DNA of 64,000 nucleotides from Caldibacillus debilis DSM 16016 (lineage in GTDB: Bacteria; Bacillota; Bacilli; Bacillales; Caldibacillaceae). Location of the stretch: the NCBI RefSeq assembly GCF_000383875.1, contig NZ_KB912884.1:1-64000 (forward strand). The letters are read 5' to 3'. The notes under the pieces were generated by a model, which ran no database searches, was not told the origin of the DNA, and saw nothing but the letters and a program-made list of their open reading frames with translations. The translations under genes were made by a program, and so were the position numbers. Shown here one piece after another: positions 16,451 to 26,107 of this stretch (position 1 is its first letter; each line of letters begins with the position of its first letter).

Positions 16451-17629
16451 ATGAAATATAAAAGGGTGTTTTTGATCGTCATGGATTCGGTCGGGATCGG
16501 CGAGGCGCCCGATGCGGCCGAATTTAACGACGCCGGCGCCGATACCCTCGGGCATATCGCCGAAAAGATGAACGGGCTGAACATGCCGAACATGGCGAAG
16601 CTGGGATTGGGCAATATCCGGGAAATCAAAGGGATCCCGAAGGCGGAGCGGCCGCTGGCTTTTTATACGAAAATGAAGGAGGCCTCCGCCGGGAAAGACA
16701 CGATGACCGGCCACTGGGAAATCATGGGGCTCCGCATCGATACCCCGTTTCAAGTGTTTCCCGAAGGCTTCCCCGACGAATTGATCAGGGAAATCGAGAG
16801 GAGAACCGGCCGCAAGGTCATCGGAAACAAGCCGGCAAGCGGGACGGCGATCATCGAAGAGCTGGGGAAGGAACATATGGAAACGGGGGCGCTCATCGTT
16901 TATACGTCCGCCGACTCGGTTCTGCAAATCGCCGCCCATGAAGAAATCGTCCCCCTTGAAGAGCTTTACAAAATTTGCGAAATCTGCCGGGAGCTGACCC
17001 TGGACGAAAAATACCGGGTGGGCCGGGTGATCGCCCGTCCCTTCGTCGGGACCCCGGGGCATTTTGTCCGGACGGCCAACCGTCACGATTACGCTTTGAA
17101 GCCCTTCTCCCGCACCGTGATGAACGAACTGAAGGACGCCGGCTTTGAGGTGATCGCCATCGGCAAGATTTCCGATATTTACGACGGCGAAGGCGTAACG
17201 AAGCATATGCGCACCGTCTCCAACATGGACGGGATGGACAAGCTTTTGCAATCGATGGACATGGAATTTACCGGCCTCAGCTTTTTGAATCTGGTGGATT
17301 TTGACGCCCTTTACGGCCATCGCCGCGATCCGATCGGATACGGAAAGGCGTTGGAGGAATTCGACGCCCGGCTCCCGGAAGTGTTCGCGAAATTAAGGGA
17401 TGACGACCTGCTGATCATCACGGCGGACCACGGCAACGACCCGGTCCATCACGGGACGGACCATACGCGGGAATACGTTCCCCTCCTCGTTTACGCGAAG
17501 ACGATGAAAGAAGGAAGGGAATTGCCCCTCCGGGAAACCTTCGCCGATGTCGGGGCGACGATCGCGGATAATTTCGGGGTGAAACTGCCCCGATACGGGA
17601 AAAGCTTTTTGCAGGAAATTTCCAGTTGA
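16451..17629 (+). CDS. deoB: Phosphopentomutase DeoB (Drm)
   Basis: Interconverts (deoxy)ribose-1-phosphate and -5-phosphate in nucleoside salvage, in the cytoplasm. The 392-aa alkaline-phosphatase-superfamily enzyme shows [12 protein letters not shown], the phospho-threonine segment [14 protein letters not shown], the cap-domain [13 protein letters not shown], and metal ligands ITADHGNDP and [12 protein letters not shown]. Length matches the family. It is followed 17 bp later by pdp, whose product supplies its substrate; together they form a nucleoside catabolic operon. Confidence 0.95.
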   Translation: MKYKRVFLIVMDSVGIGEAPDAAEFNDAGADTLGHIAEKMNGLNMPNMAKLGLGNIREIKGIPKAERPLAFYTKMKEASAGKDTMTGHWEIMGLRIDTPFQVFPEGFPDELIREIERRTGRKVIGNKPASGTAIIEELGKEHMETGALIVYTSADSVLQIAAHEEIVPLEELYKICEICRELTLDEKYRVGRVIARPFVGTPGHFVRTANRHDYALKPFSRTVMNELKDAGFEVIAIGKISDIYDGEGVTKHMRTVSNMDGMDKLLQSMDMEFTGLSFLNLVDFDALYGHRRDPIGYGKALEEFDARLPEVFAKLRDDDLLIITADHGNDPVHHGTDHTREYVPLLVYAKTMKEGRELPLRETFADVGATIADNFGVKLPRYGKSFLQEISS

Positions 17630-17646
17630 AAAGGGCGGTGACGAGT

Positions 17647-18948
17647 ATGAGGATGGTGGACATCATTGAAAAGAAGCGGGACGGCTTCGCCTTATCGACG
17701 GAAGAAATCCGTTTTTTCATAAGGGAATATACGGCCGGCCATATCCCCGATTACCAGGCGAGCGCCCTGCTGATGGCCATTTATTTTCGCGGGATGGACG
17801 AGCGGGAACGGCGGGATTTGACGCTTGCCATGGTGGAATCGGGGGACCGGGTCGACCTTTCCCGGATCGGCGGAATCAAGGTTGACAAGCATTCAACCGG
17901 CGGCGTCGGCGATACCACGACGCTGATCCTGGGTCCCTTGGTCGCTTCCGTCGGGGTGCCCGTGGCGAAGATGAGCGGAAGGGGGCTGGGGCATACCGGC
18001 GGGACGATCGACAAACTGGAATCGATCCCGGGCTTTCATGTGGAAATCGCCAACGAGGAATTCATCCGCCTCGTGAACGAAAACCAAATCGCCGTCGTCG
18101 GCCAAAGCGGGAATTTAACGCCGGCCGACAAAAAGCTGTACGCCCTCCGGGACGTTACCGGGACGGTGGAAAGCATCCCCCTGATCGCCAGCTCCATCAT
18201 GAGCAAAAAGATTGCGGCGGGGGCCGACGCCATCGTTTTGGATGTGAAAACCGGTTCCGGGGCTTTCATGAAATCCTTGGACGACGCCCGCCTGTTGGCG
18301 AAGGCGATGGTGGACATCGGGAACCGGCTGGGCAGGAAAACGATGGCCGTCATTTCCGATATGAGCCAGCCGTTGGGCTATGCCGTCGGCAACGCCCTGG
18401 AAGTCAAGGAAGCGATCGAAACGTTGAAGGGACATGGACCCGAGGACTTGACGGAACTTTGCCTGACGCTGGGAAGCCAGATGGTGTGCCTGGCCCAAAA
18501 GGCGGCAACGCCGGAGGAAGCCCGGAACATTTTGCAGGAAGCGATCGCCTCCGGCAAGGCCCTGGAGAAGATGAAAACGTTCGTTCAAGCCCAGGGGGGA
18601 GACGTCCGGGTGATCGAGGATCCTGAACGGCTTCCGAAAGCCAAATACCAAACGGCGCTGAAAGCGGAAAAAGCGGGATGGGTGGAAGCGATCGTTGCGG
18701 AAAAAATCGGCCATGCGGCCATGCTTTTGGGGGCCGGCAGAACGACGAAGGATTCCGCCATCGACCTGTCCGTCGGGATCGTCCTCCATAAAAAGGTGGG
18801 GGACCGGGTGGAAAAGGGCGAGCCCCTGCTTACGGTCCACGCGAACCGGGAAGACATCCGGGAGGTGCTCCGCCTGCTGGAAGAAAATATCCGCATCGCG
18901 GAAACCCCCGTTACCCCTCCGCCCCTGATCTACGAAATCATTTCGTAG
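17647..18948 (+). CDS. pdp: Pyrimidine-nucleoside phosphorylase
   Basis: Phosphorolyses uridine, thymidine and deoxyuridine to base plus (deoxy)ribose-1-phosphate, which DeoB then isomerises. The 433-residue protein has the family signature [20 protein letters not shown], the phosphate loop [13 protein letters not shown], and [23 protein letters not shown] 17647 (MRMVDII, as in homologues) is chosen with GGGCGGTG before it; TTG, GTG and ATG codons nearby are alternatives. It ends in a strong hairpin and borders the decayed island. Confidence 0.95.
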   Translation: MRMVDIIEKKRDGFALSTEEIRFFIREYTAGHIPDYQASALLMAIYFRGMDERERRDLTLAMVESGDRVDLSRIGGIKVDKHSTGGVGDTTTLILGPLVASVGVPVAKMSGRGLGHTGGTIDKLESIPGFHVEIANEEFIRLVNENQIAVVGQSGNLTPADKKLYALRDVTGTVESIPLIASSIMSKKIAAGADAIVLDVKTGSGAFMKSLDDARLLAKAMVDIGNRLGRKTMAVISDMSQPLGYAVGNALEVKEAIETLKGHGPEDLTELCLTLGSQMVCLAQKAATPEEARNILQEAIASGKALEKMKTFVQAQGGDVRVIEDPERLPKAKYQTALKAEKAGWVEAIVAEKIGHAAMLLGAGRTTKDSAIDLSVGIVLHKKVGDRVEKGEPLLTVHANREDIREVLRLLEENIRIAETPVTPPPLIYEIIS

Positions 18949-19055
18949 CCGGACGGCCGCGGGGATTTCCCCCGTAATCGACCGTAATCGCCGGAGCAGG
19001 CCGGACGCCCGGCGGCTCCGGCACGGGCTGTGGAATGAAAAATGGTTTTTTCCGG

Positions 19056-19115
19056 AGGGCTGTTCCAAAAGGTCCGTAAAACGACCTTTTCCGGACGCCC
19101 TTCTGTTTTTGTTTT
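19056..19115 (+). terminator. Terminator after pdp
   Basis: Inner 8-bp stem AAAAGGTC / GACCTTTT within an outer AGGGC / GCCCT, followed by a T-rich tract. It resembles the nested hairpin after yqjQ. Confidence 0.75.
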
Positions 19116-19156
19116 CTCAAAGGATCTGCTTCAGTCTCCGTATGTATTCCTTTTTT

Positions 19157-19775
19157 TCAGTGGGGAGGCGGTTCGCCGCCCGTTTTTTCAAATGCGGGCA
19201 ACACAAATAAGCCCCATTTCTTTTTGGGAGCCACGGTTTCGACCGCTTCCGGCGTGATCGGTGAAGCTTCAGCTTTTCTTGAAAGTCCCTGCTTGTTCCG
19301 CCTTTTTTCTTTCGCCATTTGTTCAAGTGCGGCGACGATTCGCTGGAATTTCTTCTCCAACTTCTGATCGTCCTTTTCTATGGATTTGCGCCAAACGAAT
19401 GCGCATTGGTTGGCATCGGCTCCGTTTTTCGTTCCATCCGGAAAATGATGCTCCGGTTTCACGAGCCCTTCTTGAAGCAAAAGATCGATGGAGAATAGAT
19501 TTCGTAAATGACATCTTTCATCCGTTTCGGCGGAATTCGGTTGACTTTGAGAACATCCGATGTTTGATCACCGGATCGCCATATAAAATCAATGTATTCT
19601 TTCAACTGCCTTTCGACTTGGCGGGGGGAATAGATCCGATTGGCGAAAATATGCGGGATGACTTTCCTCATCGGATCGCAGGCCGGGCGGTTTCTCCGCC
19701 AGGAGAGAGGATAACGAAGGGACCCGGATCCATTTGTTTGGGGTTGAAAATATCAATATCCTTGGAAATATAAAT
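19157..19775 (-). pseudogene. Decayed IS1182-family transposase fragment
   Basis: Frames on the minus strand together recall the N-terminal half of an IS1182-type DDE transposase. ANRIYSPRQVERQLKE, FIWRSGDQ, RMKDVIYE, then after a frameshift near 19500 LLQEGLVKPEHHFPDGTK, AFVWRKSIEKDD and an acidic-basic helical stretch. A further frameshift near 19672 (one G missing before ATGAGG) separates ETARPAI from RKVIPHIF. Only about a third of a normal transposase remains and the C-terminal catalytic part is missing. It is a relic of an insertion between pdp and dacF. Confidence 0.75.
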
Positions 19776-19776
19776 T

Positions 19777-19842
19777 AAGAAAACCGTCCTTTTTTGGCAG
19801 GGTTGTGGTGACTCTATTAAGCCAAAACAGAACGGTTTTCTT
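19777..19842. repeat. 66-bp palindromic element next to the IS remnant
   Basis: AAGAAAACCGT (19777-19787) and its inverted partner ending AACGGTTTTCTT (19831-19842), with TTTTTGGC / GCCAAAA inside, make an imperfect long palindrome. It lies directly upstream of the transposase relic and may be part of the insertion sequence end or a terminator. Confidence 0.5.
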
Positions 19843-19941
19843 CTTTATTTTTGCCAAAAAAGCGGCCCAAAGGGGAACGCTATGCGAACCCTTTGGGGAC
19901 CGCCTCTTAAACGATGAGTTCTGCCTGCATGATTTTTATTT

Positions 19942-20596
19942 TTATGTCTTTTCACCGACGACAAGCCCCAACGACAACCAGCGGCCTCCGTCCTGCAGGA
20001 TCAATTCCTTTTCTCCATCGTGATACCGCAAGTTATCCACCCACCACTGATCGCCTTCTTCAAAATAATAGCTTTCCGTGACGGATAACCCATGACGGAG
20101 GAATAACTCACGATTCCAGTCAACGGTTCGGAAAAGCCGCTCGAAAATCCGGATTTGTTCAAAATGAGCCCAATCAGGCGGCACCGGAATCGGTCGGCAC
20201 ATGGGTTCAGCGATACCGGTCCGCGCCCCGCGCCTGGCAACCCGAATCATTTCGGACAAAGCCAACGGGCGTTCGTTTCCGATCATCTCAAATGAGCCGA
20301 TACTAAATACGGCATCAAAAGTGTTATCAGCAAAAGGCAGGTGTTGCGCGTTAACGGCAAGTGCCGGAACTTGATTCGCAAACCCCTGGTTCGGAAGCAT
20401 ATTCGTGGATGGTATGGAGATCTTCCCAGGGTTCAAGGGTTACTACAGTTCCAGTGTTTTGCCAGGACAGCGGTAACTTGGCCGGTTCCGGCCCCTCCAG
20501 TACGCGCATGCCAGGTTGGATATTGACCGCCTGAATCAAAGGCAATGCCATTTCATCGGACCCGGGTCCTAGAGGTTTCCGGTTTTCAATTTCCAA
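19942..20596 (-). pseudogene. Frameshifted class I SAM-dependent methyltransferase
   Basis: Minus-strand frames in different phases rebuild one methyltransferase. LGPGSDEMALPLIQAVNIQP and MRVLE in one frame, GAGTGQVTAVLAKHW (SAM motif I) in the next, VVTLEPWEDLHTIHEYASE back in the first, then NAQHLPFADNTFDAVFSIG and SEMIRVARRGARTGIAEP in the third. At least three frameshifts are needed (near 20490, 20440 and 20390), so no working protein is made. Substrate cannot be told. It shares the island with the transposase relic, and both look like transferred and now decaying DNA. Confidence 0.75.
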
Positions 20597-20663
20597 AAAA
20601 AGGATTTTTCTTTACGCTTCGATTTATTTCGTACCCCCTCACTGATTGAGGGGAATCGCGCGT

Positions 20664-20726
20664 TTATCGGTCCGTCAACGCGATCCCCTCGGATTTGTGC
20701 CCGTGAATGATCGCTCTGCTTTTCAT
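20664..20726 (-). CDS. Possible 20-residue peptide upstream of the methyltransferase relic
   Basis: ATG at 20726 opens MKSRAIIHGHKSEGIALTDR, with AGAAGGGG about 9 nt upstream. The frame ends inside a hairpin (GAGGGGATCG / CGATTCCCCTC), and a second hairpin CCCCTC / GAGGGG follows at about 20634-20654. It may be a leader peptide of the decayed gene, a fragment of another gene, or chance. Confidence 0.25.
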   Translation of the reverse strand: MKSRAIIHGHKSEGIALTDR

Positions 20727-20792
20727 CGCCACCAACCCCTTCTATATGTATGATAGTGGACTAAATCCCCACTTTTAACAATAATTCCTCTC

Positions 20793-20868
20793 ACGTATGT
20801 CTAAAATTTTTCCCGGTACAAGACAATCAATAGGCAAAAAAGAAGATGTCCTGCAATATAAGGACCGC
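20793..20868. repeat. Dispersed repeat piece Y, similar to 44628-44706
   Basis: Shared blocks with 44628-44706 in order are ACGTATGT, TAAA with a T run, CGGT, a CAATA/CAATAA, GCAAAAAAGA, TCCT and CAATATAAG, then CCGC. Alignment requires small gaps. It is at the right edge of the accessory island. Confidence 0.5.
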
Positions 20869-21047
20869 ACGACACTTTCCCAGAAGGAGGCGGAACGGTC
20901 TGAGGCTATTGGCCGCCCGGGGCCGTCCCCTCTTTCGCCTGTTCCTCCCCGGCAGAGAAGACTCGTTCCGCGAAAAAGGCCGGACGAAAGCGAAAGCCCG
21001 GACATTTTTCCCATCGCCCCATTTTCCTCTCCGGGACGGTAAATCCT

Positions 21048-21075
21048 GTATAAAAAAGGGAACATTGGAAACAAT
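21048..21075 (+). promoter_or_regulatory. Candidate sigma-F promoter of dacF
   Basis: GTATA (21048-21052) and GGAAACAAT (21067-21075), 14 bp apart, fit the sigma-F pattern GYWTA / GGNRANANT. dacF is sigma-F dependent in B. subtilis. Confidence 0.5.
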
Positions 21076-21117
21076 GGAAAAGAAAAAGGCCGATTTTACA
21101 ATTTCGGAGGGAACAAA

Positions 21118-22287
21118 ATGAAAAAGCTGATTTCCGTCTGCCTATCCTCGATCTTCTTTCTTGCGGTTTTCCGCCCGCTCACGGGAGCGGCGGAAGAACA
21201 GGGCCTCAAACTCGCCGAACAATCGCGGGCCGCATTGCTGATGGAAAGGGATACGGGGACGATCCTTTTTGAAAAAAACAGCCATGAAGCGCTGCCGCCG
21301 GCCAGCATGACGAAGGTGATGTCCCTGCTGCTGATCATGGAGGCGCTGGATGAGGGCAAGCTGAAGCTGAACGAAAAGGTAAGAACGAGCGAGTACGCCG
21401 CTTCCATGGGCGGTTCGCAGATTTTCCTCGAGGCCGGGGAAGAGATGACCGTTGATGAACTGATCCGGGCGATTGCCGTCGCCTCCGCAAACGACGCGAC
21501 CGTCGCCCTCGCCGAACGAATCGCGGGATCCGAGGAAAATTTCGTCCGGATGATGAACGAGAAGGCGAAGGAGCTGGGGCTGAAAAACACCCGGTTTCAA
21601 AATTCCACCGGGCTTCCCGCCGAAAACCATTATGCGAGCGCCTACGATATGGCCGTTATGGCAAAGGAATTGCTAAAACACGAAAACATCACCAAATACA
21701 CCGGGATCTATGAATCCTATTTGCGGGAAAATACGGACAAGAAGTTTTGGCTCGTCAACACCAACCGGCTCATCCGCTTTTATCCCGGGGTCGACGGCTT
21801 GAAGACCGGATACACGAGCGAAGCGAAATATTGCCTGACGGCAACGGCCAAAAAAGGAAATATGCGGGTCATCGCCGTCATCTTCGGAGCGCCCACGACC
21901 AAGGAGCGGAACAAGCAAATTACGCAAATGCTCGATTATGCCTTCTACCAATACGAAAAAAAGACCTTTTTGGCGAAAAACGCCCCCGTGGATCAAGTGA
22001 CCGTGGAAAGAGGGGAACGTAGAAAAATCCCCGCCGTTACGGCCGGGGAGCTGTCCGTGCTCCACAAAAAAGGGGAAAAGCTGGAGGGGGTTTCCCGGGT
22101 GGTCAAGATCAAGGACCGCTTGAAGGCGCCCATCAAAAAGGGGGATCCCGTCGGTGAAGTCGCCCTCGTAAAGGACGGCCGGGTCCTGTCAAAAAGCCCC
22201 CTGATCGCCGGGGAAAATACCGGCAAGGCTTCCTTCTGGACCACCTTTCAACGGATGATGGGCCAATTTACCAAGCTGCAAAACTAA
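21118..22287 (+). CDS. dacF: D-alanyl-D-alanine carboxypeptidase DacF
   Basis: A forespore penicillin-binding protein that trims peptidoglycan stem peptides and helps set spore cortex cross-linking. The 389-aa preprotein has a signal peptide (residues 1-24, ending near GAA), catalytic S63 and K66 in SMTK, SAN motif in ASANDATVA, and KTG at 229-231. The C-terminal PBP5-type domain and an amphipathic tail (TTFQRMMGQFTKL) follow for membrane attachment. Start follows GGAGGG. It precedes spoIIAA as in B. subtilis; read-through into spoIIA is known there. Confidence 0.93.
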   Translation: MKKLISVCLSSIFFLAVFRPLTGAAEEQGLKLAEQSRAALLMERDTGTILFEKNSHEALPPASMTKVMSLLLIMEALDEGKLKLNEKVRTSEYAASMGGSQIFLEAGEEMTVDELIRAIAVASANDATVALAERIAGSEENFVRMMNEKAKELGLKNTRFQNSTGLPAENHYASAYDMAVMAKELLKHENITKYTGIYESYLRENTDKKFWLVNTNRLIRFYPGVDGLKTGYTSEAKYCLTATAKKGNMRVIAVIFGAPTTKERNKQITQMLDYAFYQYEKKTFLAKNAPVDQVTVERGERRKIPAVTAGELSVLHKKGEKLEGVSRVVKIKDRLKAPIKKGDPVGEVALVKDGRVLSKSPLIAGENTGKASFWTTFQRMMGQFTKLQN

Positions 22288-22291
22288 AAAA

Positions 22292-22313
22292 ATGCCGGAG
22301 GGCATCGATTTTT
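22292..22313 (+). terminator. Weak hairpin terminator after dacF
   Basis: Short stem ATGCC / GGCAT with loop GGAG and five T. Such a weak hairpin would allow partial read-through into spoIIA. Confidence 0.4.
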
Positions 22314-22332
22314 CACTAGTTTTGTCAGGAGG

Positions 22333-22361
22333 AAGGAATCTCCTTCCGCTTTATCGAATTG
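22333..22361 (+). promoter_or_regulatory. Candidate sigma-H promoter of the spoIIA operon
   Basis: AAGGAATC (22333-22340) and ATCGAATTG (22353-22361), 12 bp apart, fit RNAGGAWWW and RNNGAATWW. spoIIA is sigma-H and Spo0A driven in B. subtilis. Confidence 0.6.
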
Positions 22362-22394
22362 ACTCACTATATGACGGAAGGAGGCTGTTGTATA

Positions 22395-22745
22395 GTGAGT
22401 CTGTCCATCGATATGGAGATCAGGCAACATGTGCTGTGCGTCCGTTTGTCGGGCGAATTGGACCACCACACTTCGGAGCAAATGCGGGAAAAAATCGCGA
22501 AGGTCATCGAAGACAAAAACATCCGGCACCTCGTTTTGAATTTGGAAAAATTGACGTTTATGGACAGTTCCGGTCTCGGCGTCATATTGGGCAGATATAA
22601 ACAGATCAAGCAGGCGGACGGTGAAATGGTCGTCTGTGCAATCTCCCCGACGATCGAGCGCCTGTTCCAAATCTCCGGCCTGTTCAAGATCATCCGGCTG
22701 GAACCAGGCGAAGAGAATGCGCTGAAAAGATTGGGGGTTGCCTGA
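22395..22745 (+). CDS. spoIIAA: Anti-sigma-F factor antagonist SpoIIAA
   Basis: A STAS-domain protein of 116 aa that in its dephosphorylated form binds SpoIIAB and frees sigma-F in the forespore. The phosphorylation serine lies in [22 protein letters not shown] and [19 protein letters not shown] are as in B. subtilis. GTG 22395 (MSLSIDM) is chosen on homology with AAGGAGG 10 nt upstream; the longer frame from 22359 would begin inside the promoter. The stop overlaps the spoIIAB start. Confidence 0.95.
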   Translation: MSLSIDMEIRQHVLCVRLSGELDHHTSEQMREKIAKVIEDKNIRHLVLNLEKLTFMDSSGLGVILGRYKQIKQADGEMVVCAISPTIERLFQISGLFKIIRLEPGEENALKRLGVA

Positions 22746-23188
22746 TGATGAACAACAGAATGCGGCTCGAATTTCCCGCCCTGAGCCAAAACGAATCCTT
22801 TGCCAGAATCACCGTCGCCGCGTTTGTGGCGCAGCTCGATCCCACGATGGATGAGATCAACGAGATTAAAACGGCGGTGTCCGAAGCGGTCACCAACGCG
22901 ATCATTCACGGCTACGAAAACGATCCGGAAGGGATCATCACGATCGAGGCCGCCATCGAAGACCGTTCCGTGGAAATCGTCATCCGGGACCGGGGCGTCG
23001 GCATCGAAAATATTGAAGAAGCGAGACAGCCGCTGTTCACCACGAAACCGGAACTGGAACGTTCCGGCATGGGATTTACGATTATGGAAAATTTCGTCGA
23101 TGAACTGGAAATCGTTTCAAAGCCGAACGAGGGAACGACCGTGCGCCTGAAAAAGCGCCTGGAAAAATCGAAGGCGCTGCGCAATTAA
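22745..23188 (+). CDS. spoIIAB: Anti-sigma-F factor and kinase SpoIIAB
   Basis: A GHKL-fold serine kinase of 147 aa that holds sigma-F inactive and phosphorylates SpoIIAA. N-box [16 protein letters not shown]1 box [11 protein letters not shown] and G2 box RSGMGFTIM are present. The ATG overlaps the spoIIAA stop as ATGATG, so translation is coupled and stoichiometry controlled. sigF follows after 6 bp. Confidence 0.95.
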   Translation: MMNNRMRLEFPALSQNESFARITVAAFVAQLDPTMDEINEIKTAVSEAVTNAIIHGYENDPEGIITIEAAIEDRSVEIVIRDRGVGIENIEEARQPLFTTKPELERSGMGFTIMENFVDELEIVSKPNEGTTVRLKKRLEKSKALRN

Positions 23189-23194
23189 GGGGAA

Positions 23195-23959
23195 ATGTCT
23201 ATGGATGTGGATGTGAAAAACGGCGCAAATGCGCCGCAACTGAATGATGACGAGATTAAGGAGCTCATCCGGAAAAGCCAGGAGGGGGACCAGGACGCCC
23301 GCAACCGGATCGTCGAAAAAAATATGCGCCTCGTCTGGTCCGTTGTCCAACGCTTTTTGAACCGGGGGTATGACCCGGACGACCTTTTTCAGATCGGATG
23401 CATCGGTTTGCTGAAATCCGTAGACAAATTCGATTTGACCTATGACGTAAAATTTTCCACCTACGCGGTCCCGATGATCATCGGCGAGATCCAGCGGTTC
23501 ATCCGGGATGACGGAACCGTGAAAGTCAGCAGGTCCCTGAAGGAGACGGGCAACAAGATCCGCCGGGCGAAGGATGAGCTTTCCAAGATCCACGGCCGTT
23601 CGCCGACCGTCAATGAATTGAGCGAATTTTTGCAGATCCCCGCCGAAGAGATTTTGCTCGCCCAGGAGGCCGGGCTGTCGCCGGCGTCGATCCATGAAAC
23701 GGTGTATGAAAATGATGGCGACCCGATCACCCTGCTGGATCAAATTGCCGACCACGATGAAGGAAAATGGTTCGACCAGCTCGCCTTGAAAGAAGCGATT
23801 GAAGCCTTGGACGAAAGGGAAAAACTGATCGTCTACCTTCGTTATTACAAAGACCAGACCCAGTCCGAGGTGGCGGAAAGGCTCGGGATCTCCCAAGTCC
23901 AAGTCTCCAGGCTGGAAAAAAAGATTTTAAAACAGATGCGCGACCGGATGGAACTGTAG
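23195..23959 (+). CDS. sigF: RNA polymerase sigma factor SigF (forespore)
   Basis: The first forespore-specific sigma factor, 254 aa, third gene of spoIIA. Regions 2 (LVWSVVQRFLNRGYDPDDLFQ, FSTYAVPMIIGEIQRFIRDD), 3 (VSRSLKETGNKIRRAKDEL) and 4 (LRYYKDQTQSEVAERLGISQ, then the recognition helix) are intact. Candidate targets in this window are dacF and, through sigma-G, spoVAF and sleB. In B. subtilis spoVAA follows; here 675 bp of non-coding DNA does. Confidence 0.96.
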   Translation: MSMDVDVKNGANAPQLNDDEIKELIRKSQEGDQDARNRIVEKNMRLVWSVVQRFLNRGYDPDDLFQIGCIGLLKSVDKFDLTYDVKFSTYAVPMIIGEIQRFIRDDGTVKVSRSLKETGNKIRRAKDELSKIHGRSPTVNELSEFLQIPAEEILLAQEAGLSPASIHETVYENDGDPITLLDQIADHDEGKWFDQLALKEAIEALDEREKLIVYLRYYKDQTQSEVAERLGISQVQVSRLEKKILKQMRDRMEL

Positions 23960-24459
23960 CCTTAAATTTTTTGCCGAATCCCAGGCGTATGCCGCCCCTC
24001 GGATGAGGACAGCGGAGGCGGAAGGAAGTTTTCGCTGAAGTCCGGGAAGCGGTGGTGAAGGGCGGCGCAAAGGTTTCTTGCGGAGGACGGCCTTCACCGG
24101 GAACCGGATTTTGATGAAGTCCAAGAATTTGTGAAAGATGCGGGCGCAAAGCTTCCATTTCCGGAAGCCTGTGTTCCTTTGGCTGGGGCAGGAGTTTACA
24201 CAAACGGGAGGACTTGGTCCGGACTTTCCGCCGGGTTTCCGGGGGAGGCGATGAAAAATTTCCGGGAGACGCAAAAAAAGCGGCTGCCGCAAACATGGGA
24301 ACAAAGCCGGTTTCCGGCTTGGTCACGCAAAATACGGATTGCCGCAAGCGGCGGCGCCGGTTTCAATCCCGTGACGGGCGGGGTTGGATAAGAATATCGC
24401 AGAACCGACCGTGCCAAAACAGCCGGTTAATTTTTTTGCCCTTTTTCCAATATTTTTCT
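23960..24459. other. Spacer where spoVAA-spoVAE would be expected
   Basis: No intact gene is seen. A degenerate duplication is present: TGAAGTCC plus about 35 bp at 24036 recurs at 24115 with the ending GGCGCAAAG. No spoVAA, AB, AC, AD or AE motif was recognised on either strand. It may be the scar of a deletion. Confidence 0.5.
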
Positions 24460-24488
24460 TCATGGGATCCGGGAAAAGTCCCATACTA
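24460..24488 (+). promoter_or_regulatory. Candidate sigma-G promoter of spoVAF
   Basis: A TCATG (24460-24464) and an exact CATACTA (24482-24488) lie 17 bp apart, in line with sigma-G elements GHATR / CATNMTA. The gene starts 147 bp downstream. Confidence 0.4.
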
Positions 24489-24634
24489 AATAAAAGCGGC
24501 GGTCCGAAAAGGACCGGGACGAAAAGGCCTTTGCCTTTCCGGGCGAAGGCGGGAATCCGGGGATCCGCCCGGCTGTTTCGCACGGAAAGGGATCTGCGGA
24601 ATCCGTCCGATCGTAAACGGGAAGGGGTGGAAAG

Positions 24635-26107
24635 ATGCCGCAAAAGGGAAACAAGCAGCCGATTCCGAAACGTTTGGACGCCGTGGAAGATTACATGAAG
24701 GAACGGATCGGGCTGCACGAGTCTTTCGATTTTGGCGTGCGGAAACTGGTGGTTTTGCACAAAAATGTACATATCTATTACACCAACGGATTGTGCGACA
24801 CGAAAACGGTGATAGACACCCTCAGGGAAATCGTCCGCTTGAAAAATGGCGAAACCTTGTCCGCGAAAATTTCGGAAGCGATCAAGAACCGCATTCCCCA
24901 TCAATCGGTGGAGACCGTCGAAACCCTGGATGAGGCGGTCGACCAAATCCTGTCCGGGTTGATCGCCCTCTTCGTGGAAAACGAAGGGAAGGGGATCGTG
25001 GTCGACACGCGCAAATATCCGGGCAGGCAGCCGGAGGAGCCGGATACGGAGAAAGTCGTCCGCGGTTCCCGGGACGGCTATGTGGAAAACATCGTCGTCA
25101 ACACCGCCTTGACGAGGAGGAGGATCCGGGACGAACGGCTCCGTTTTGAAAATTATAAAGTCGGGGAACGTTCCAAAACCGACGTGGTCATCGGGTATTT
25201 GAAGGACGTGGCCAATCCCGAATTGGTGGCGATCATCCGCAAAGAAATCAAAGACATCCAAATCGACGGCATCACGATGGCGGACAAGACCGTGGAAGAA
25301 TTTCTCGTCAAGCAAGGGTATAATCCTTTCCCGCTCGTCCGCTATACGGAACGGCCCGATGTGGCGGCCACCCATCTTTTGGAAGGGCATGTGTTAATTT
25401 TTGTGGACACGTCCCCGAGCGTCATCATCGCACCGACCACCTACTTCCATCATGTCCAGCATGCCGAGGAATACCGCGAATCCGCCAGCGTCGGGACCTT
25501 GATCCGCTGGGCGCGGTTTATCGGCATTCTCATCTCGGTTTTTTTGATTCCTTTATGGCTTTTGTTTGTATTGGAGCCGGATCTTTTGCCGAATTCGATC
25601 GATTACATCGGACCGGAGAAAAAATCCCATGTACCGGTGATCCTGCAAATTTTTCTCGCCGACTTGGGGATCGAGCTGCTGCGGATTGCCGCCATTCATA
25701 CGCCGACCCCCTTGTCGACGGCCATGGGCATTATCGCCGCCGTTTTGATCGGGGAGATCGCGGTGGATGTGGGCCTGTTCATGTCGGAGGTCATCCTGTA
25801 CGTTTCCTTGGCCGCGATCGGCACCTTTGCCACGCCCAGTTATGAGCTGAGCGTCGCCAACAAGATTGCCCGTCTGGTGCTCGCGCTGCTGGTGACGATA
25901 TTCAAGGTTCCCGGCCTCGTCATCGGTTCGACCGTGCTCTTGATCTTTCTCGCTTCCATCCGTTCCTTGGACACCCCTTATTTGTGGCCGTTTATTCCCT
26001 TTAATCCAAGGGCTTTCATGCAGATTTTGTTCCGCCGTTCGGTCCCCGGGTCGAAGATCCGGCCGGACATCGTCCGTCCCCGCAACCGTTACAAACAGCC
26101 GGTTTGA
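24635..26107 (+). CDS. spoVAF: Stage V sporulation protein AF (GerA-family)
   Basis: A 490-residue GerA/SpoVAF-type membrane protein of the spore inner membrane. The large N-terminal hydrophilic domain (1-290, with SKTDVVIGYLKDVANPELV and GHVLIFVDTSPSVIIAPTTYF) is followed by several transmembrane helices (about 292-315, 330-345, 360-390, 405-440). It assists germinant receptor function or dipicolinate release together with the SpoVA channel. It is normally last gene of the spoVA operon; here the rest of the operon is absent from this place. The 3' end contains the first copy of a 30-bp direct repeat. Confidence 0.92.
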   Translation: MPQKGNKQPIPKRLDAVEDYMKERIGLHESFDFGVRKLVVLHKNVHIYYTNGLCDTKTVIDTLREIVRLKNGETLSAKISEAIKNRIPHQSVETVETLDEAVDQILSGLIALFVENEGKGIVVDTRKYPGRQPEEPDTEKVVRGSRDGYVENIVVNTALTRRRIRDERLRFENYKVGERSKTDVVIGYLKDVANPELVAIIRKEIKDIQIDGITMADKTVEEFLVKQGYNPFPLVRYTERPDVAATHLLEGHVLIFVDTSPSVIIAPTTYFHHVQHAEEYRESASVGTLIRWARFIGILISVFLIPLWLLFVLEPDLLPNSIDYIGPEKKSHVPVILQIFLADLGIELLRIAAIHTPTPLSTAMGIIAAVLIGEIAVDVGLFMSEVILYVSLAAIGTFATPSYELSVANKIARLVLALLVTIFKVPGLVIGSTVLLIFLASIRSLDTPYLWPFIPFNPRAFMQILFRRSVPGSKIRPDIVRPRNRYKQPV

